Program-made: the position numbers and the translations under genes
Part shown: positions 7,826-13,991 of the stretch, piece after piece
Layout: each line of letters starts with the position of its first letter
Position numbering within the stretch: position 1 is the stretch's first letter
The notes under the pieces: generated by a model
What the model was told of the DNA's origin: nothing
Database searches by the model: none
What the model saw: the letters and a program-made list of their open reading frames with translations, nothing else
DNA from: a virus
Strand: one strand, 5' to 3'
Length of the DNA stretch: 20,197 nucleotides
Virus record (IMG/VR): IMGVR_UViG_3300025292_000108
Coordinates: 1 to 20,197 of that record

Positions 7826-8021
7826 CGGGAAATCTCTCCATCATCGCCGCGAGCAGAGAGCGATTGACGCCGGTATCGCCATCGACTTCGGCCCAGCCCG
7901 CCAGCACCGCGCGCACATCCGCCGGCGTTGCCGCCCAAAACACATCGGGGCGCCATCCCGCGACGCGTGCCATCACGCCCGCGAGCGCGATCGCCGCAGG
8001 TCCCAGCCGGTCTTCCGCCAC
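7818..8021 (-). CDS. Small phage tail assembly chaperone (g10.1 position)
   Basis: This 67-aa protein lies between the g10-like gene and the tape measure, the usual place for a tail assembly chaperone. Its pattern (GWRPDVFWAATPADVRAVLAGW, shared in parts with the TIGR02216 / phage TAC type) fits the chaperone family known from GTA clusters. Such proteins bind the tape measure before the tube polymerises. The start is GTG 8021, with AAGGA seven bases upstream, one base after the g10 stop. A nearby ATG (8026) is out of frame. The 3' end overlaps the tape measure start by eight bases. Confidence 0.8.
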   Translation of the reverse strand: MAEDRLGPAAIALAGVMARVAGWRPDVFWAATPADVRAVLAGWAEVDGDTGVNRSLLAAMMERFPDG

Positions 8022-8022
8022 T

Positions 8023-8334
8023 TCATCGTCCTTGCAGGATTTGCCCCAGCAGGACGCGCAGCGCCGGCGTCACCACCGCCAGCCCCTGCGCGACCGCTGC
8101 CTCGCCGACCGCTTCGCGCGTCAGCTCCTCCGGCCGCTCCTTCACGCAGTGCCAGAACAGGCACGCGAGCTCGCCCAGCCCCAGCCGCCCCTCGGCGGCG
8201 CGCTCGACCAGCGCGAACAGCGGGCCCAGTTCGGTTTCCGCCGCCACCAGCGCGGCAAAGCTCGGGCGCAATATATAGGTCCGCTCGCCGACACGCAGTT
8301 CCGCCTCGCCGCGCAATATGTTCGCACGGCTCAC
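8023..8334 (-). CDS. GTA g10-like tail assembly chaperone (gene transfer agent family protein)
   Basis: This 103-aa protein begins RANILRGEAELRVGERTYIL and continues with SFAALVAAETELGPLFALVER, the signature of the GTA g10 family. The following helical half (LGELACLFWHCV) ends in a short basic tail. Proteins of this family are proposed to assist tail-tube assembly, as the phage gpG-type chaperones do. The start is GTG 8334, which overlaps the g9 stop in the GTGA form, so translation is coupled to the abundant tube protein. No programmed frameshift site joining it to the next small frame was evident. Confidence 0.85.
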   Translation of the reverse strand: MSRANILRGEAELRVGERTYILRPSFAALVAAETELGPLFALVERAAEGRLGLGELACLFWHCVKERPEELTREAVGEAAVAQGLAVVTPALRVLLGQILQGR

Positions 8335-8738
8335 AGGCTCACCACTGCGCCGCTCGATTCCAGGTTCAGCGTGTAGTTGCGTTCGCCATTATAATCGCCG
8401 GCATAGTCGAGCCGCGTGACAAGGAAGCGCCCGCGCATCCGCTCGCCGCTTTCGAAGCTCAGTTCATAATCGTCGACGACGCCCGACAGCGCATGATTGC
8501 GCAACCGCACCTCCGCGTCGGATCCCGTGAAAATGCCGGCCGCGCTCACCGAGACCGATCGCACCCCGGCACCCGACAGCAACTCGCGCCAGCCGCCCGA
8601 ATCCTTGGTCGTGACGTTCACCGCCTCGCCGTTCACCGACAGCTGGGTGGTACGCAGACCTGCGACGGTACGATAGGTGGGCGGCGCTTCGCCGTCGCCG
8701 ATCTTGAGCAGAAAATCGCTCCCATTTTCAATCGCCAT
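8331..8738 (-). CDS. Major tail tube protein, TP901-1 type (g9-like)
   Basis: This 135-aa protein matches the phage major tail protein family of TP901-1 and GTA g9: NGSDFLLKIGDGE at the start, then TTQLSVNGEAVNVTTKDSGG, then WRELLSGAGVRSVSVSAAGIF. Hexamers or trimers of this fold stack to form the non-contractile tail tube. Length is normal for the family. ATG 8738 is preceded by GAGGAG about nine bases upstream. It is the first cluster gene after the 443-base stretch that holds an oppositely oriented gene, so it may need readthrough or a promoter of its own. Confidence 0.92.
   Translation of the reverse strand: MAIENGSDFLLKIGDGEAPPTYRTVAGLRTTQLSVNGEAVNVTTKDSGGWRELLSGAGVRSVSVSAAGIFTGSDAEVRLRNHALSGVVDDYELSFESGERMRGRFLVTRLDYAGDYNGERNYTLNLESSGAVVSL
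8704..8732 (+). promoter_or_regulatory. Candidate promoter of the antisense exported-protein gene
   Basis: On the plus strand TTGAGC (8704-8709) is followed after 17 bases by TTCAAT (8727-8732), a moderate housekeeping-type match about 54 bases before the ATG at 8787. It lies inside the first codons of the g9 gene on the opposite strand. The match is weak and the site is proposed mainly because the gene needs its own plus-strand promoter. Confidence 0.25.
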
Positions 8739-8786
8739 CGTCTAATCTCCTCAGGGAAAAAATTACTGCTAACGGGGAGTCGCAGG

Positions 8787-9122
8787 ATGCTGATCACGAC
8801 ATTGATTTTGGCTTTCATGGTGCAGTCGCCTTCGGCGACGGTCGACACGACGCGCGCCGCCTTCACCAAGTGCCTGCGCACCGACATGAAGAAGGCGCTC
8901 GAGGCCAAGATGGAAGAGGCCGAATATGAAATGCAGGTGAAATCGAACTGCGCGACCGAACGCGACGCCTTCCGCAAGGCGGTGATTGCGCTCGGCAAGT
9001 CAGGCGGCGATTCCGAAAAGGTCGCGGCCGAAGACGCCGACATGCAGATCGACGACTACCACGCCAATTTCACCGACAAGTTCAAGGACTATAAGTCGAC
9101 CAACACTTTGCCGGGCGAGTAA
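8787..9122 (+). CDS. Small exported helical protein, antisense to the cluster (moron-like)
   Basis: This is the only convincing plus-strand gene in the window: 111 residues, ATG 8787 with GGGGAG seven bases upstream, TAA at 9120-9122. Residues 1-17 are a hydrophobic signal peptide (ITTLILAFMVQ, probable cleavage after SPSA). The mature part is highly charged and helical (KKALEAKMEEAEYEMQ, residues 35-50) with two cysteines, Cys29 and Cys55, that could form a disulfide after export. The family is not recognised. It fills the gap between g8 and g9, is oriented against them and is followed by a perfect hairpin, the layout of a moron: a cargo gene with its own start and stop signals placed in a phage operon. 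The function is unknown. Confidence 0.75.
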   Translation: MLITTLILAFMVQSPSATVDTTRAAFTKCLRTDMKKALEAKMEEAEYEMQVKSNCATERDAFRKAVIALGKSGGDSEKVAAEDADMQIDDYHANFTDKFKDYKSTNTLPGE

Positions 9123-9132
9123 GCGCCAAGAC

Positions 9133-9169
9133 CCGGTAAAGCGACGCTCGAGACGTCGCTTTACCGGGC
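9133..9169. terminator. 15-bp perfect hairpin between convergent genes
   Basis: CCCGGTAAAGCGACG (9133-9147) pairs perfectly with CGTCGCTTTACCGGG (9155-9169) around the 7-base loop CTCGAGA. It lies 11 bases after the stop of the plus-strand exported-protein gene and 13 bases after the stop of g8 on the other strand, so it could act in both directions. There is no clear T run on either side, so efficient intrinsic termination is uncertain. If it stopped minus-strand transcription, the tail genes from g9 onward would be uncoupled from the head genes. Confidence 0.65.
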
Positions 9170-9181
9170 CCGAACCTTGCC

Positions 9182-9574
9182 TCACGCGGCGAGACAACGG
9201 CACCGCACCCATATTTCGTGGCGCCAGCCGCTCTCGCGTGCGAAGGTTAAACGCGTGCGGATCACCCGCGCGCCGACCACCGACCAGGTTCCTGCCGGAC
9301 CGCGCATCGCTGCGGCGACAGCTTCGACCCGCCCGATCGCCTTGTCGTCGGTCGCCCTGCCCGCGCCGAACAGCGTCAGCGTCAGACGGACTTCGCGGCC
9401 CGCGCGATCCTTGGTTCCCCAGTCGACACCATCGGCCGCACCCACCGCGACATAGGGAGCCGTGGCGCGCGGCGGCGTGCCGTCGAATATGCCGTGGACC
9501 ATCCCGGCCAGCACCTCGTCGCGGCCCAGCAGCTCCACCGCCCGCGCACGCAGCGCGCCTTCGGCGCCGGTCAT
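9182..9574 (-). CDS. GTA g8-like tail terminator protein (DUF3168)
   Basis: This 130-aa protein has the DUF3168 pattern: an N-terminal helix (GALRARAVELL), then GIFDGTPPRATAPYVAVGAA, then a beta segment (VRLTLTLFGAG) and a C-terminal strand pair. Proteins of this family cap the tail tube at the head-proximal end and join tail to head (RcGTA g8). ATG 9574 overlaps the g6 stop in the ATGA form and has a G-rich run upstream. In the RcGTA order a g7 head-tail stopper gene lies between g6 and g8; here the two genes overlap directly, so none is present. The gene ends just before the hairpin at 9133-9169. Confidence 0.87.
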   Translation of the reverse strand: MTGAEGALRARAVELLGRDEVLAGMVHGIFDGTPPRATAPYVAVGAADGVDWGTKDRAGREVRLTLTLFGAGRATDDKAIGRVEAVAAAMRGPAGTWSVVGARVIRTRLTFARESGWRHEIWVRCRCLAA

Positions 9575-10119
9575 CGTCCGCCCCCCAGCGTCAACCGCCG
9601 CCACGGTTTCCACAGCGCGGCGATCATGGCCGGGGGTGCCACGTCATCATCGTCGCGCGCGTCGTGCAGATGCTGCGTCATGCGGACGATGCCCTGACGG
9701 ATCGCCTCGGGGACGCCGTTCGCATCTGCAGCGATCCCGGCGCGGCAGGTGATGCGCACGCGTTCCGCCTGTCCGGGATCGACTATCGCGACCCGGCCCG
9801 TGCCATCGCGCGCGACGGTCAGATGATAGCGTTCGGCCGGCAATATCTCCGCTGTTTCCGGCAACAGCAGCGTCACGCCGTCCAGCGCGATCACCGGCCG
9901 CGGAGAGAGCGTCGCCGCGCCGCCCGACAAGGGGACGGTTTCCTCGGCCGCGCGTTCGATCAGCCACTGGCCGATAAACGCTTCGCAGATATTGGTCGCC
10001 GCGCGGACCAGTCCGGCGACGACAGCATCGTCGATCGTCGCGCCCATTCGCAGCCAGCCTCGCGCCTCGTTCAGGCTCACCGGCATTTCGCCCGGCAACA
10101 TGTTCGTAACGGCCATCAT
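9571..10119 (-). CDS. GTA g6-like head-tail connector protein
   Basis: This 182-aa protein matches the phage gp6-like / phiE125 gp8 connector family: PVSLNEARGWLRMGATIDDA (13-32), then VVAGLVRAATNICEAFIGQW, a beta-rich middle (LDGVTLLLPETAEILPAERY), and a C-terminal helix (VPEAIRQGIVRMTQHLHD) ending with KPWRRLTLGGG. The protein forms a ring on the portal that adapts it to the tail. The ATG at 10119 overlaps the upstream stop as ATGA and has a strong GGAGG five bases upstream. In RcGTA this gene directly follows the capsid gene; here three other genes intervene. Confidence 0.9.
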   Translation of the reverse strand: MMAVTNMLPGEMPVSLNEARGWLRMGATIDDAVVAGLVRAATNICEAFIGQWLIERAAEETVPLSGGAATLSPRPVIALDGVTLLLPETAEILPAERYHLTVARDGTGRVAIVDPGQAERVRITCRAGIAADANGVPEAIRQGIVRMTQHLHDARDDDDVAPPAMIAALWKPWRRLTLGGGR

Positions 10120-10397
10120 CGTTCCTCCACCCGCACGACGACCGACCGTTCGTCGATCTGCCCGTCGCTCATCGTGACGCGATTGGTGACGCGATAGACA
10201 TGCCCCGCGATCCCGTCCGCCAGCGTCACCGTCGCCTGCATCAGGTCATGCGCCGACCCGACGATCGCCACGCCGCCCGCTTCGCCCGGAGTCGCCGTCC
10301 ATACGCTCGCGACGACCGCCTGCCCGTCGGGATAGGCGGCCGCCCAGTCGATCTCGAAATCGATCCGTGTGCCCGGATCCTTCACCATCAGCGTCAT
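10116..10397 (-). CDS. Phage fibre-tail adaptor-type protein
   Basis: This 93-aa beta-rich protein has KDPGTRIDFEIDWAAAYPDG near the start, then VVASVWTATPGE, and ends VYRVTNRVTMSDGQIDERSV followed by VVRVEER. The W-A-Y/W...VxxSxWT...YxxTNxVTxxxGxxxxRS layout is that of proteins annotated as phage fibre-tail adaptors, which have an Ig-like fold. The position just after a fibre gene supports that role. ATG 10397 has AAGGAA upstream and starts 15 bases after the small orphan gene. It overlaps the connector gene by four bases. The family name rests on pattern memory and was not confirmed by a search. Confidence 0.72.
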   Translation of the reverse strand: MTLMVKDPGTRIDFEIDWAAAYPDGQAVVASVWTATPGEAGGVAIVGSAHDLMQATVTLADGIAGHVYRVTNRVTMSDGQIDERSVVVRVEER

Positions 10398-10412
10398 CGC
10401 CGTTCCTTCCGT

Positions 10413-10568
10413 TCAGGGTTTCCGGACGATCAGCCGCCGGCCGGCTTCGCGCGGCAGCGACAGCGGCGTCTGCGGCGCAGCCGGTTCGGGGCCCGCCCAT
10501 TCGACCGCGAGATCGCGCCGCGCGGCATCGCCGAGCGCCCGCGCCGACAGCGCCGAACCATCGATCAT
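10413..10568 (-). CDS. 51-aa orphan protein in the fibre cassette
   Basis: This short frame encodes MIDGSALSARALGDAARRDL and ends with a basic tail (GRRLIVRKP). It is called a gene because its ATG overlaps the fibre gene stop as ATGA, because GGAGG lies five bases upstream, and because it exactly fills the gap to the fibre-tail adaptor gene. The protein has no signal peptide or membrane segment. It starts with a helical half and continues with a proline-rich stretch (GPEPAAPQTPLSLP). The family is not recognised. A small fibre chaperone or an internal minor structural peptide is possible but unsupported. Confidence 0.6.
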   Translation of the reverse strand: MIDGSALSARALGDAARRDLAVEWAGPEPAAPQTPLSLPREAGRRLIVRKP

Positions 10569-11929
10569 GCCGCCGCCTCCAACGCCCGGAGGCGCGCTTC
10601 CTGTGCCGCGATCAGGAACAGCGCCAGCTGGTCGATCCGGATACCGAAACGATTGCCCGCCGGGCGATCGGGTCCCGTCTCCCATTCGTCCCAGCACAAA
10701 AAGGCATAGGGGGTTCTTCCCGGCCGACCGCCCTCGCCGGCCGGATCGATCAGCCCCTCATCCGCCATGATCGCCCAGACCGCCTGCGCGCGAACGCCGA
10801 AATGCAGTCGCGCCCCGTCGGGGCCCTTGCGAACCACCGCGTCTTTCCACTGGAAGAAGCCAAGCTCCCGCAATATTCGCGCAGCCGCCCGCAATTCGGT
10901 CTTGCTTGCCGCGGCTCGCCATATCTTCTCGCGCTCGTCGGACGTGTTGATCGTGCCGGTGGCGGCATAGAGCGCCGACCATCGGTTGACCGCCACCCCC
11001 AGCGACTGGGCGTTGTCGCCGCCGGGGCGCATATAGGTGCCGTCGATGACCAGCAGCGTCGCGTCGGCGGTAGCATCATAGACCGACAGCGACGACTGGC
11101 TCGCATTGTGGATGCCCGACACCAGATCATAGACGCGCCCGCCCGCCGCACTGTTGCGGATACGCAGGCGCGCGACGATCTGGTCGGAGCCCGCAATTTC
11201 CAGTCGTGTAGCGGGATTTGCGGTGCCGATGCCGACCCGGCCCGACCCGGCGATCCGCATCCACTCGACGCCGCCCGCTGCAACGCCGAGGCTGTCGGCT
11301 CCGGGGCGGAACAGCCCGGTATCGGCGTCGTCGGCAAAACCGATCGCAGGCGCGGGCGCGGTTCCGTTCTCCGCTGCCAGCGCGCCACTCAGCCGGTGAC
11401 GCCCGCCGGCATCGCGAACCGCCAGGGCCGCCAGCGGCAGATTGACCCAGCCGGCGCCGCGGCGGACGGTCACCCTGTCGTCGACCTCGCCCGCTGCTGC
11501 GTCCGCGTGGCCGGTCGACAGCGGCTGCCTTGCGTCAATCGCTGCGGTCAGGCCCGCGACCTCTCCGCCGAGCGCGGTCACGCCTGCCGCAAGCGTCGCC
11601 GCCTGCGCCTCGCTGGCGGCGAACCACGCCGCCCCGACCGTCAGCGCGATCGTCTTGAGTCCCGCGGTGAAATCGACGCGCACGCCGCCGTTCGACGACG
11701 CGGCGACGACATCGCGAAGCAGCCGCCCGCTGCCATCGATCCGGCCGGTCCCGACCTCCCATTGTTCCGGGCGGGCGATGCCCGCCACCGCATAGTGAAA
11801 GGAAACACCGGGCGGTACCGCCCCGGCAAAGCGGCGATGGCCGGGCAAAGCGCCCGACGGCGTCAAGGGTCCGGTCCCGCCCTCCTCGGCGAGCTCGCGC
11901 ACCAGGTCGGCAAAAAAAGGGGTCGGCAT
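10565..11929 (-). CDS. Tail-fibre protein with S74-type intramolecular chaperone domain
   Basis: This 454-aa protein has three parts. Residues 1-105 are an attachment region, with FHYAVAGIARPEQWEVGTGR in the middle and ending GLKTIALTVGAAWF. Residues about 106-325 are shaft-like, with a helical stretch, GIGTANPATRLEIAGSDQIV (233-252) and repeats of short beta segments. Residues 328-454 are an S74 / endosialidase-type chaperone domain: TSDEREK with Ser330-Asp331 at the expected self-cleavage point, HFGVRAQAVWAIM (376-388), and the terminal helix beginning RIDQLALFLIAAQEARLR (431-448). Such domains trimerise fibres and then cut themselves off. ATG 11929 has AAGGA about ten bases upstream. The location right after the capsid gene is unusual for a tail fibre; a head fibre is an alternative reading. 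Confidence 0.85.
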   Translation of the reverse strand: MPTPFFADLVRELAEEGGTGPLTPSGALPGHRRFAGAVPPGVSFHYAVAGIARPEQWEVGTGRIDGSGRLLRDVVAASSNGGVRVDFTAGLKTIALTVGAAWFAASEAQAATLAAGVTALGGEVAGLTAAIDARQPLSTGHADAAAGEVDDRVTVRRGAGWVNLPLAALAVRDAGGRHRLSGALAAENGTAPAPAIGFADDADTGLFRPGADSLGVAAGGVEWMRIAGSGRVGIGTANPATRLEIAGSDQIVARLRIRNSAAGGRVYDLVSGIHNASQSSLSVYDATADATLLVIDGTYMRPGGDNAQSLGVAVNRWSALYAATGTINTSDEREKIWRAAASKTELRAAARILRELGFFQWKDAVVRKGPDGARLHFGVRAQAVWAIMADEGLIDPAGEGGRPGRTPYAFLCWDEWETGPDRPAGNRFGIRIDQLALFLIAAQEARLRALEAAA

Positions 11930-11964
11930 GGCAGAGCCATCCTTTCCAGATGTTCGATCTCGGG

Positions 11965-12019
11965 AAAAATTGGCGCCCGGTCCCTTTTACCGAAAGGGAA
12001 GGTTATGGGACCGGACGCC
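11965..12019 (-). terminator. Terminator/attenuator-like structure after the capsid gene
   Basis: Arms at 12007-12019 and 11972-11984 pair at 12 of 13 positions (CCGGTCCC with GGGACCGG plus a GGCG/CGCC extension). On the minus strand the second arm is followed by AATTTTT, as in an intrinsic terminator. Inside the loop a second 7-bp stem (TCCCTTT/AAAGGGA, 11981-11987 with 11993-11999) uses bases of one outer arm, so the two hairpins are mutually exclusive. It lies 20 bases after the capsid stop and may reduce transcription into the fibre and tail genes. Confidence 0.7.
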
Positions 12020-12039
12020 GCATCGCGCACCAGCAGCGC

Positions 12040-13179
12040 CTAGCTGGCGGCGAATTTCATCAGTTTGATGGCCTGTGAATCGATGATCGCACCGCCGACC
12101 CTTTTGGTTGCATAGAAATGCACGAAGGGCTTGTTGCTGAACGGATCGCGGAGGATGCGCGTCTCGCCGCGGTCGGCGACCAGATAGCCGGCACGGAAAT
12201 TGCCGAAGGCGATCGACAGGCTGTTCGCCGCGACGTCGGGCATATCCTCGGCCTCGACCACCGGATAGCCGAGCAAGGTCGCCGCCTGCCCCTCGACCAT
12301 TCCCGGCTGCCAGATGAACGCCCCGTCGGTGGTCTTGAACTTGCGGATACGCGCCAGCGTGTCCGAATTCATCACCCAGCAGGCGCCCTGCCGGTACGGC
12401 GCCTTCAGCGAATGGACCAGCTCGACCAGCTTGTCCTGCGGGTTCGACGCCGGAAAGGCGCCCGCCGTGCCGGTCGCGAGATGCTGCAGCGTCCCGAACG
12501 CGCGCACGCCGTCGAGTTCGTTCGTCGTCGCATAGGTCAGAAAGCCCTTGGGCCGGTTCGTGCCATTGCCGTTCACGAAGGCCGCGCCCTCGGCCACCGC
12601 GAACTCGCGCCCGAGTTGTTCGGCCAGCCAGTCCTCGACGTTGAACATCGCATCGTCGAGCATCGCCTGGCTCGCCGCCGGATTGGCATAAAGCTCGCCC
12701 GACGGCGGCGCGATCTCGGCAAAGCTGCGCGTTGCGGTCTCGGGCCGCGCCGCGGTCTCGCCGACCCAGCCCGCGCCCATCGATCCCGTCGCGACCAGCT
12801 TGCGATAGCCGCTTGTCCCCGTCTGCACGACCGTCGCGATGCTACGGATCGGCGACAGCGCCTTCAGCGTCGCCGCGATGCTGCCGTCGATCTCGCGCGG
12901 CACGGCATAGCCGCCCTCGGCCGCGCTCGCGCCCGACAGGCTCTTCAGCTCCACGCCCACGTCGATCCCGCGCCGCAGATAGCGTTCGACGAACGCACCC
13001 AGCGCCGGATCGGCCGCCTTCGCCCCGTCGAGCGGCAGCCGCGATGCGGCGACCGCCTGCGCGTCCACTTGCGCCTTCAGCGCCGCGACCGATGCTTTCA
13101 GTTCATCGACCGCCCCGGCCGCCAGCACCGCATCGAACGCTCCTTCGAGCGCGTCCGCCTTCACTTCGATATCGTCCAT
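12040..13179 (-). CDS. HK97-family major capsid protein (g5-like)
   Basis: This 379-aa protein has the HK97 capsid layout. Residues 1-70 form a charged helical delta domain (LKASVAALKAQVDAQ). A likely prohead cleavage region lies near 75-85 (ELKSLSGASAAEGGYAVP). The body has SPIRSIATVVQTGTSGYRKL, then AAFVNGNGTNRPKGFL (E-loop and spine region), and a P-domain end with KPFVHFYATKRVGGAIIDSQ. It assembles the head shell and is cut by the neighbouring protease. ATG 13179 has AAGGAG eight bases upstream. The gene starts five bases after the protease stop and is followed by the terminator-like structure at 11965-12019, which fits high capsid expression. Confidence 0.96.
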   Translation of the reverse strand: MDDIEVKADALEGAFDAVLAAGAVDELKASVAALKAQVDAQAVAASRLPLDGAKAADPALGAFVERYLRRGIDVGVELKSLSGASAAEGGYAVPREIDGSIAATLKALSPIRSIATVVQTGTSGYRKLVATGSMGAGWVGETAARPETATRSFAEIAPPSGELYANPAASQAMLDDAMFNVEDWLAEQLGREFAVAEGAAFVNGNGTNRPKGFLTYATTNELDGVRAFGTLQHLATGTAGAFPASNPQDKLVELVHSLKAPYRQGACWVMNSDTLARIRKFKTTDGAFIWQPGMVEGQAATLLGYPVVEAEDMPDVAANSLSIAFGNFRAGYLVADRGETRILRDPFSNKPFVHFYATKRVGGAIIDSQAIKLMKFAAS

Positions 13180-13184
13180 GCCTG

Positions 13185-13574
13185 TCACTCCTTCACCACC
13201 TGAATTATCCGCGCCAGCGGCTGCATCGGCGCCGCGACGAGGCTCACCTCGGCGAGGTCGAGCGCGGTGAGTTCGCGCGGATTGTCCCCGCGCGACTCCC
13301 GCACCCGATACCCGAAGCTCAGCCCCGTCAGCGCGCCCTGCGCCACCAGCCTCGCCGCCGCCGTGTGCGTCACCCGCGCCACGACGCGCAGTCCCCGTGC
13401 ATCCTCTGCCAAGGTCTCGATCGAACCGATGACGGCCTCCGGCCGATGCTGCCAAAGCAGGGGCACCGCGTGCCGCTCGCGCAAACTCGCCGCAAATGCC
13501 CCGCAACGCACGACATCGCCGCCGCGATCGACCCGGCCGAACACCGATGCATAGCCCGCAAAGCGCACGCTCAT
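13185..13574 (-). CDS. HK97-family prohead protease (g4-like)
   Basis: This 129-aa protein begins MSVRFAGYASVFGRVDRGGD, typical of the phage prohead protease family S78. The catalytic triad can be placed as His43 (LLWQH), Ser86 (ALTGLSFGY) and Glu109 (LAEVSLV). It removes the delta domain of the capsid protein during head maturation. The ATG at 13574 overlaps the upstream stop as ATGA, and the gene lies directly before its substrate gene, five bases apart. A much longer in-frame extension upstream exists but has the composition of an antisense or off-frame reading and overlaps the previous gene, so the short start is preferred. Confidence 0.92.
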   Translation of the reverse strand: MSVRFAGYASVFGRVDRGGDVVRCGAFAASLRERHAVPLLWQHRPEAVIGSIETLAEDARGLRVVARVTHTAAARLVAQGALTGLSFGYRVRESRGDNPRELTALDLAEVSLVAAPMQPLARIIQVVKE

Positions 13575-13879
13575 CTGAGCAGTCCCGGCAGCCCCAGCTT
13601 CACCGCCAGTCCCACGACGACCAGCGCCAGCACACAGCGCACCGCCCAGTCGACCACCGCCGCCCAGACGCTCTTCTTCGCATCGCGCCACGCGCCGAGC
13701 AGCTGCCGCAAATCGCTCACATCGTCGCGCGCCGCCTCGTCGGCGAGCCCCAGCCGCGCGAGCGCCCGCCGCGCCCCCAGCTCGCTCGCCTCCTCCACGA
13801 CCGCGCGCAGCAAGGCGGCATCGGGCGCACTCGTCCCCGCCAGCGCGATCAACCGCGCCAGCGCCTCTTCCTCGTCCAT
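13571..13879 (-). CDS. Small membrane protein in the g3.5 position (DUF6127-like)
   Basis: This 102-aa protein has an acidic helical N-terminal part (MDEEEALARLIAL), a central stretch DLRQLLGAWRDAKKSVWAAV and one hydrophobic segment near the C-terminus (CVLALVVVGLAVKLGLPGLL, residues 82-101) that should span a membrane. It resembles proteins called DUF6127 in sphingomonad GTA-like clusters; this is from memory and not checked. ATG 13879 has GGGAGA upstream, and the stop overlaps the protease start. The position between portal and protease equals the small orf 3.5 of RcGTA. The role is unknown; a membrane tether for capsid assembly would be a guess. Confidence 0.75.
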   Translation of the reverse strand: MDEEEALARLIALAGTSAPDAALLRAVVEEASELGARRALARLGLADEAARDDVSDLRQLLGAWRDAKKSVWAAVVDWAVRCVLALVVVGLAVKLGLPGLLR

Positions 13880-13924
13880 GTCGATTTCTCCCGTCGCCCG
13901 CGCGGAGGGCGTTTTGAGTCACGC

Positions 13925-13987
13925 GCCGCTAAACGCGGCCGTTGGCAACCTTGCGCTACGCCGTCAGCGGCCCCCGCCTCCGCGGGG
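13925..13987. repeat. Two palindromes, one REP-like, in the portal/g3.5 gap
   Basis: The 112-base gap after the portal gene holds two hairpins: GCCGC-TAAAC-GCGGC (13925-13939) and CCCCGC-CTCC-GCGGGG (13972-13987). Read on the minus strand, the second has the form CCCCGCGGAGGCGGGG, with flanks resembling a palindromic element scattered between genes of many alphaproteobacteria. It begins five bases after the portal stop codon. It is probably an interspersed repeat. Confidence 0.55.
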
Positions 13988-13991
13988 ACGA

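Noticed and set aside
7973-8164. A minus-strand frame (ending with MKWRKTGWDLRRSRSRA) overlapping the two tail chaperones, considered as a frameshift product
   Set aside because: No slippery heptamer was seen, and the composition is that of an out-of-frame reading; the GTG start of the 67-aa chaperone explains the region.
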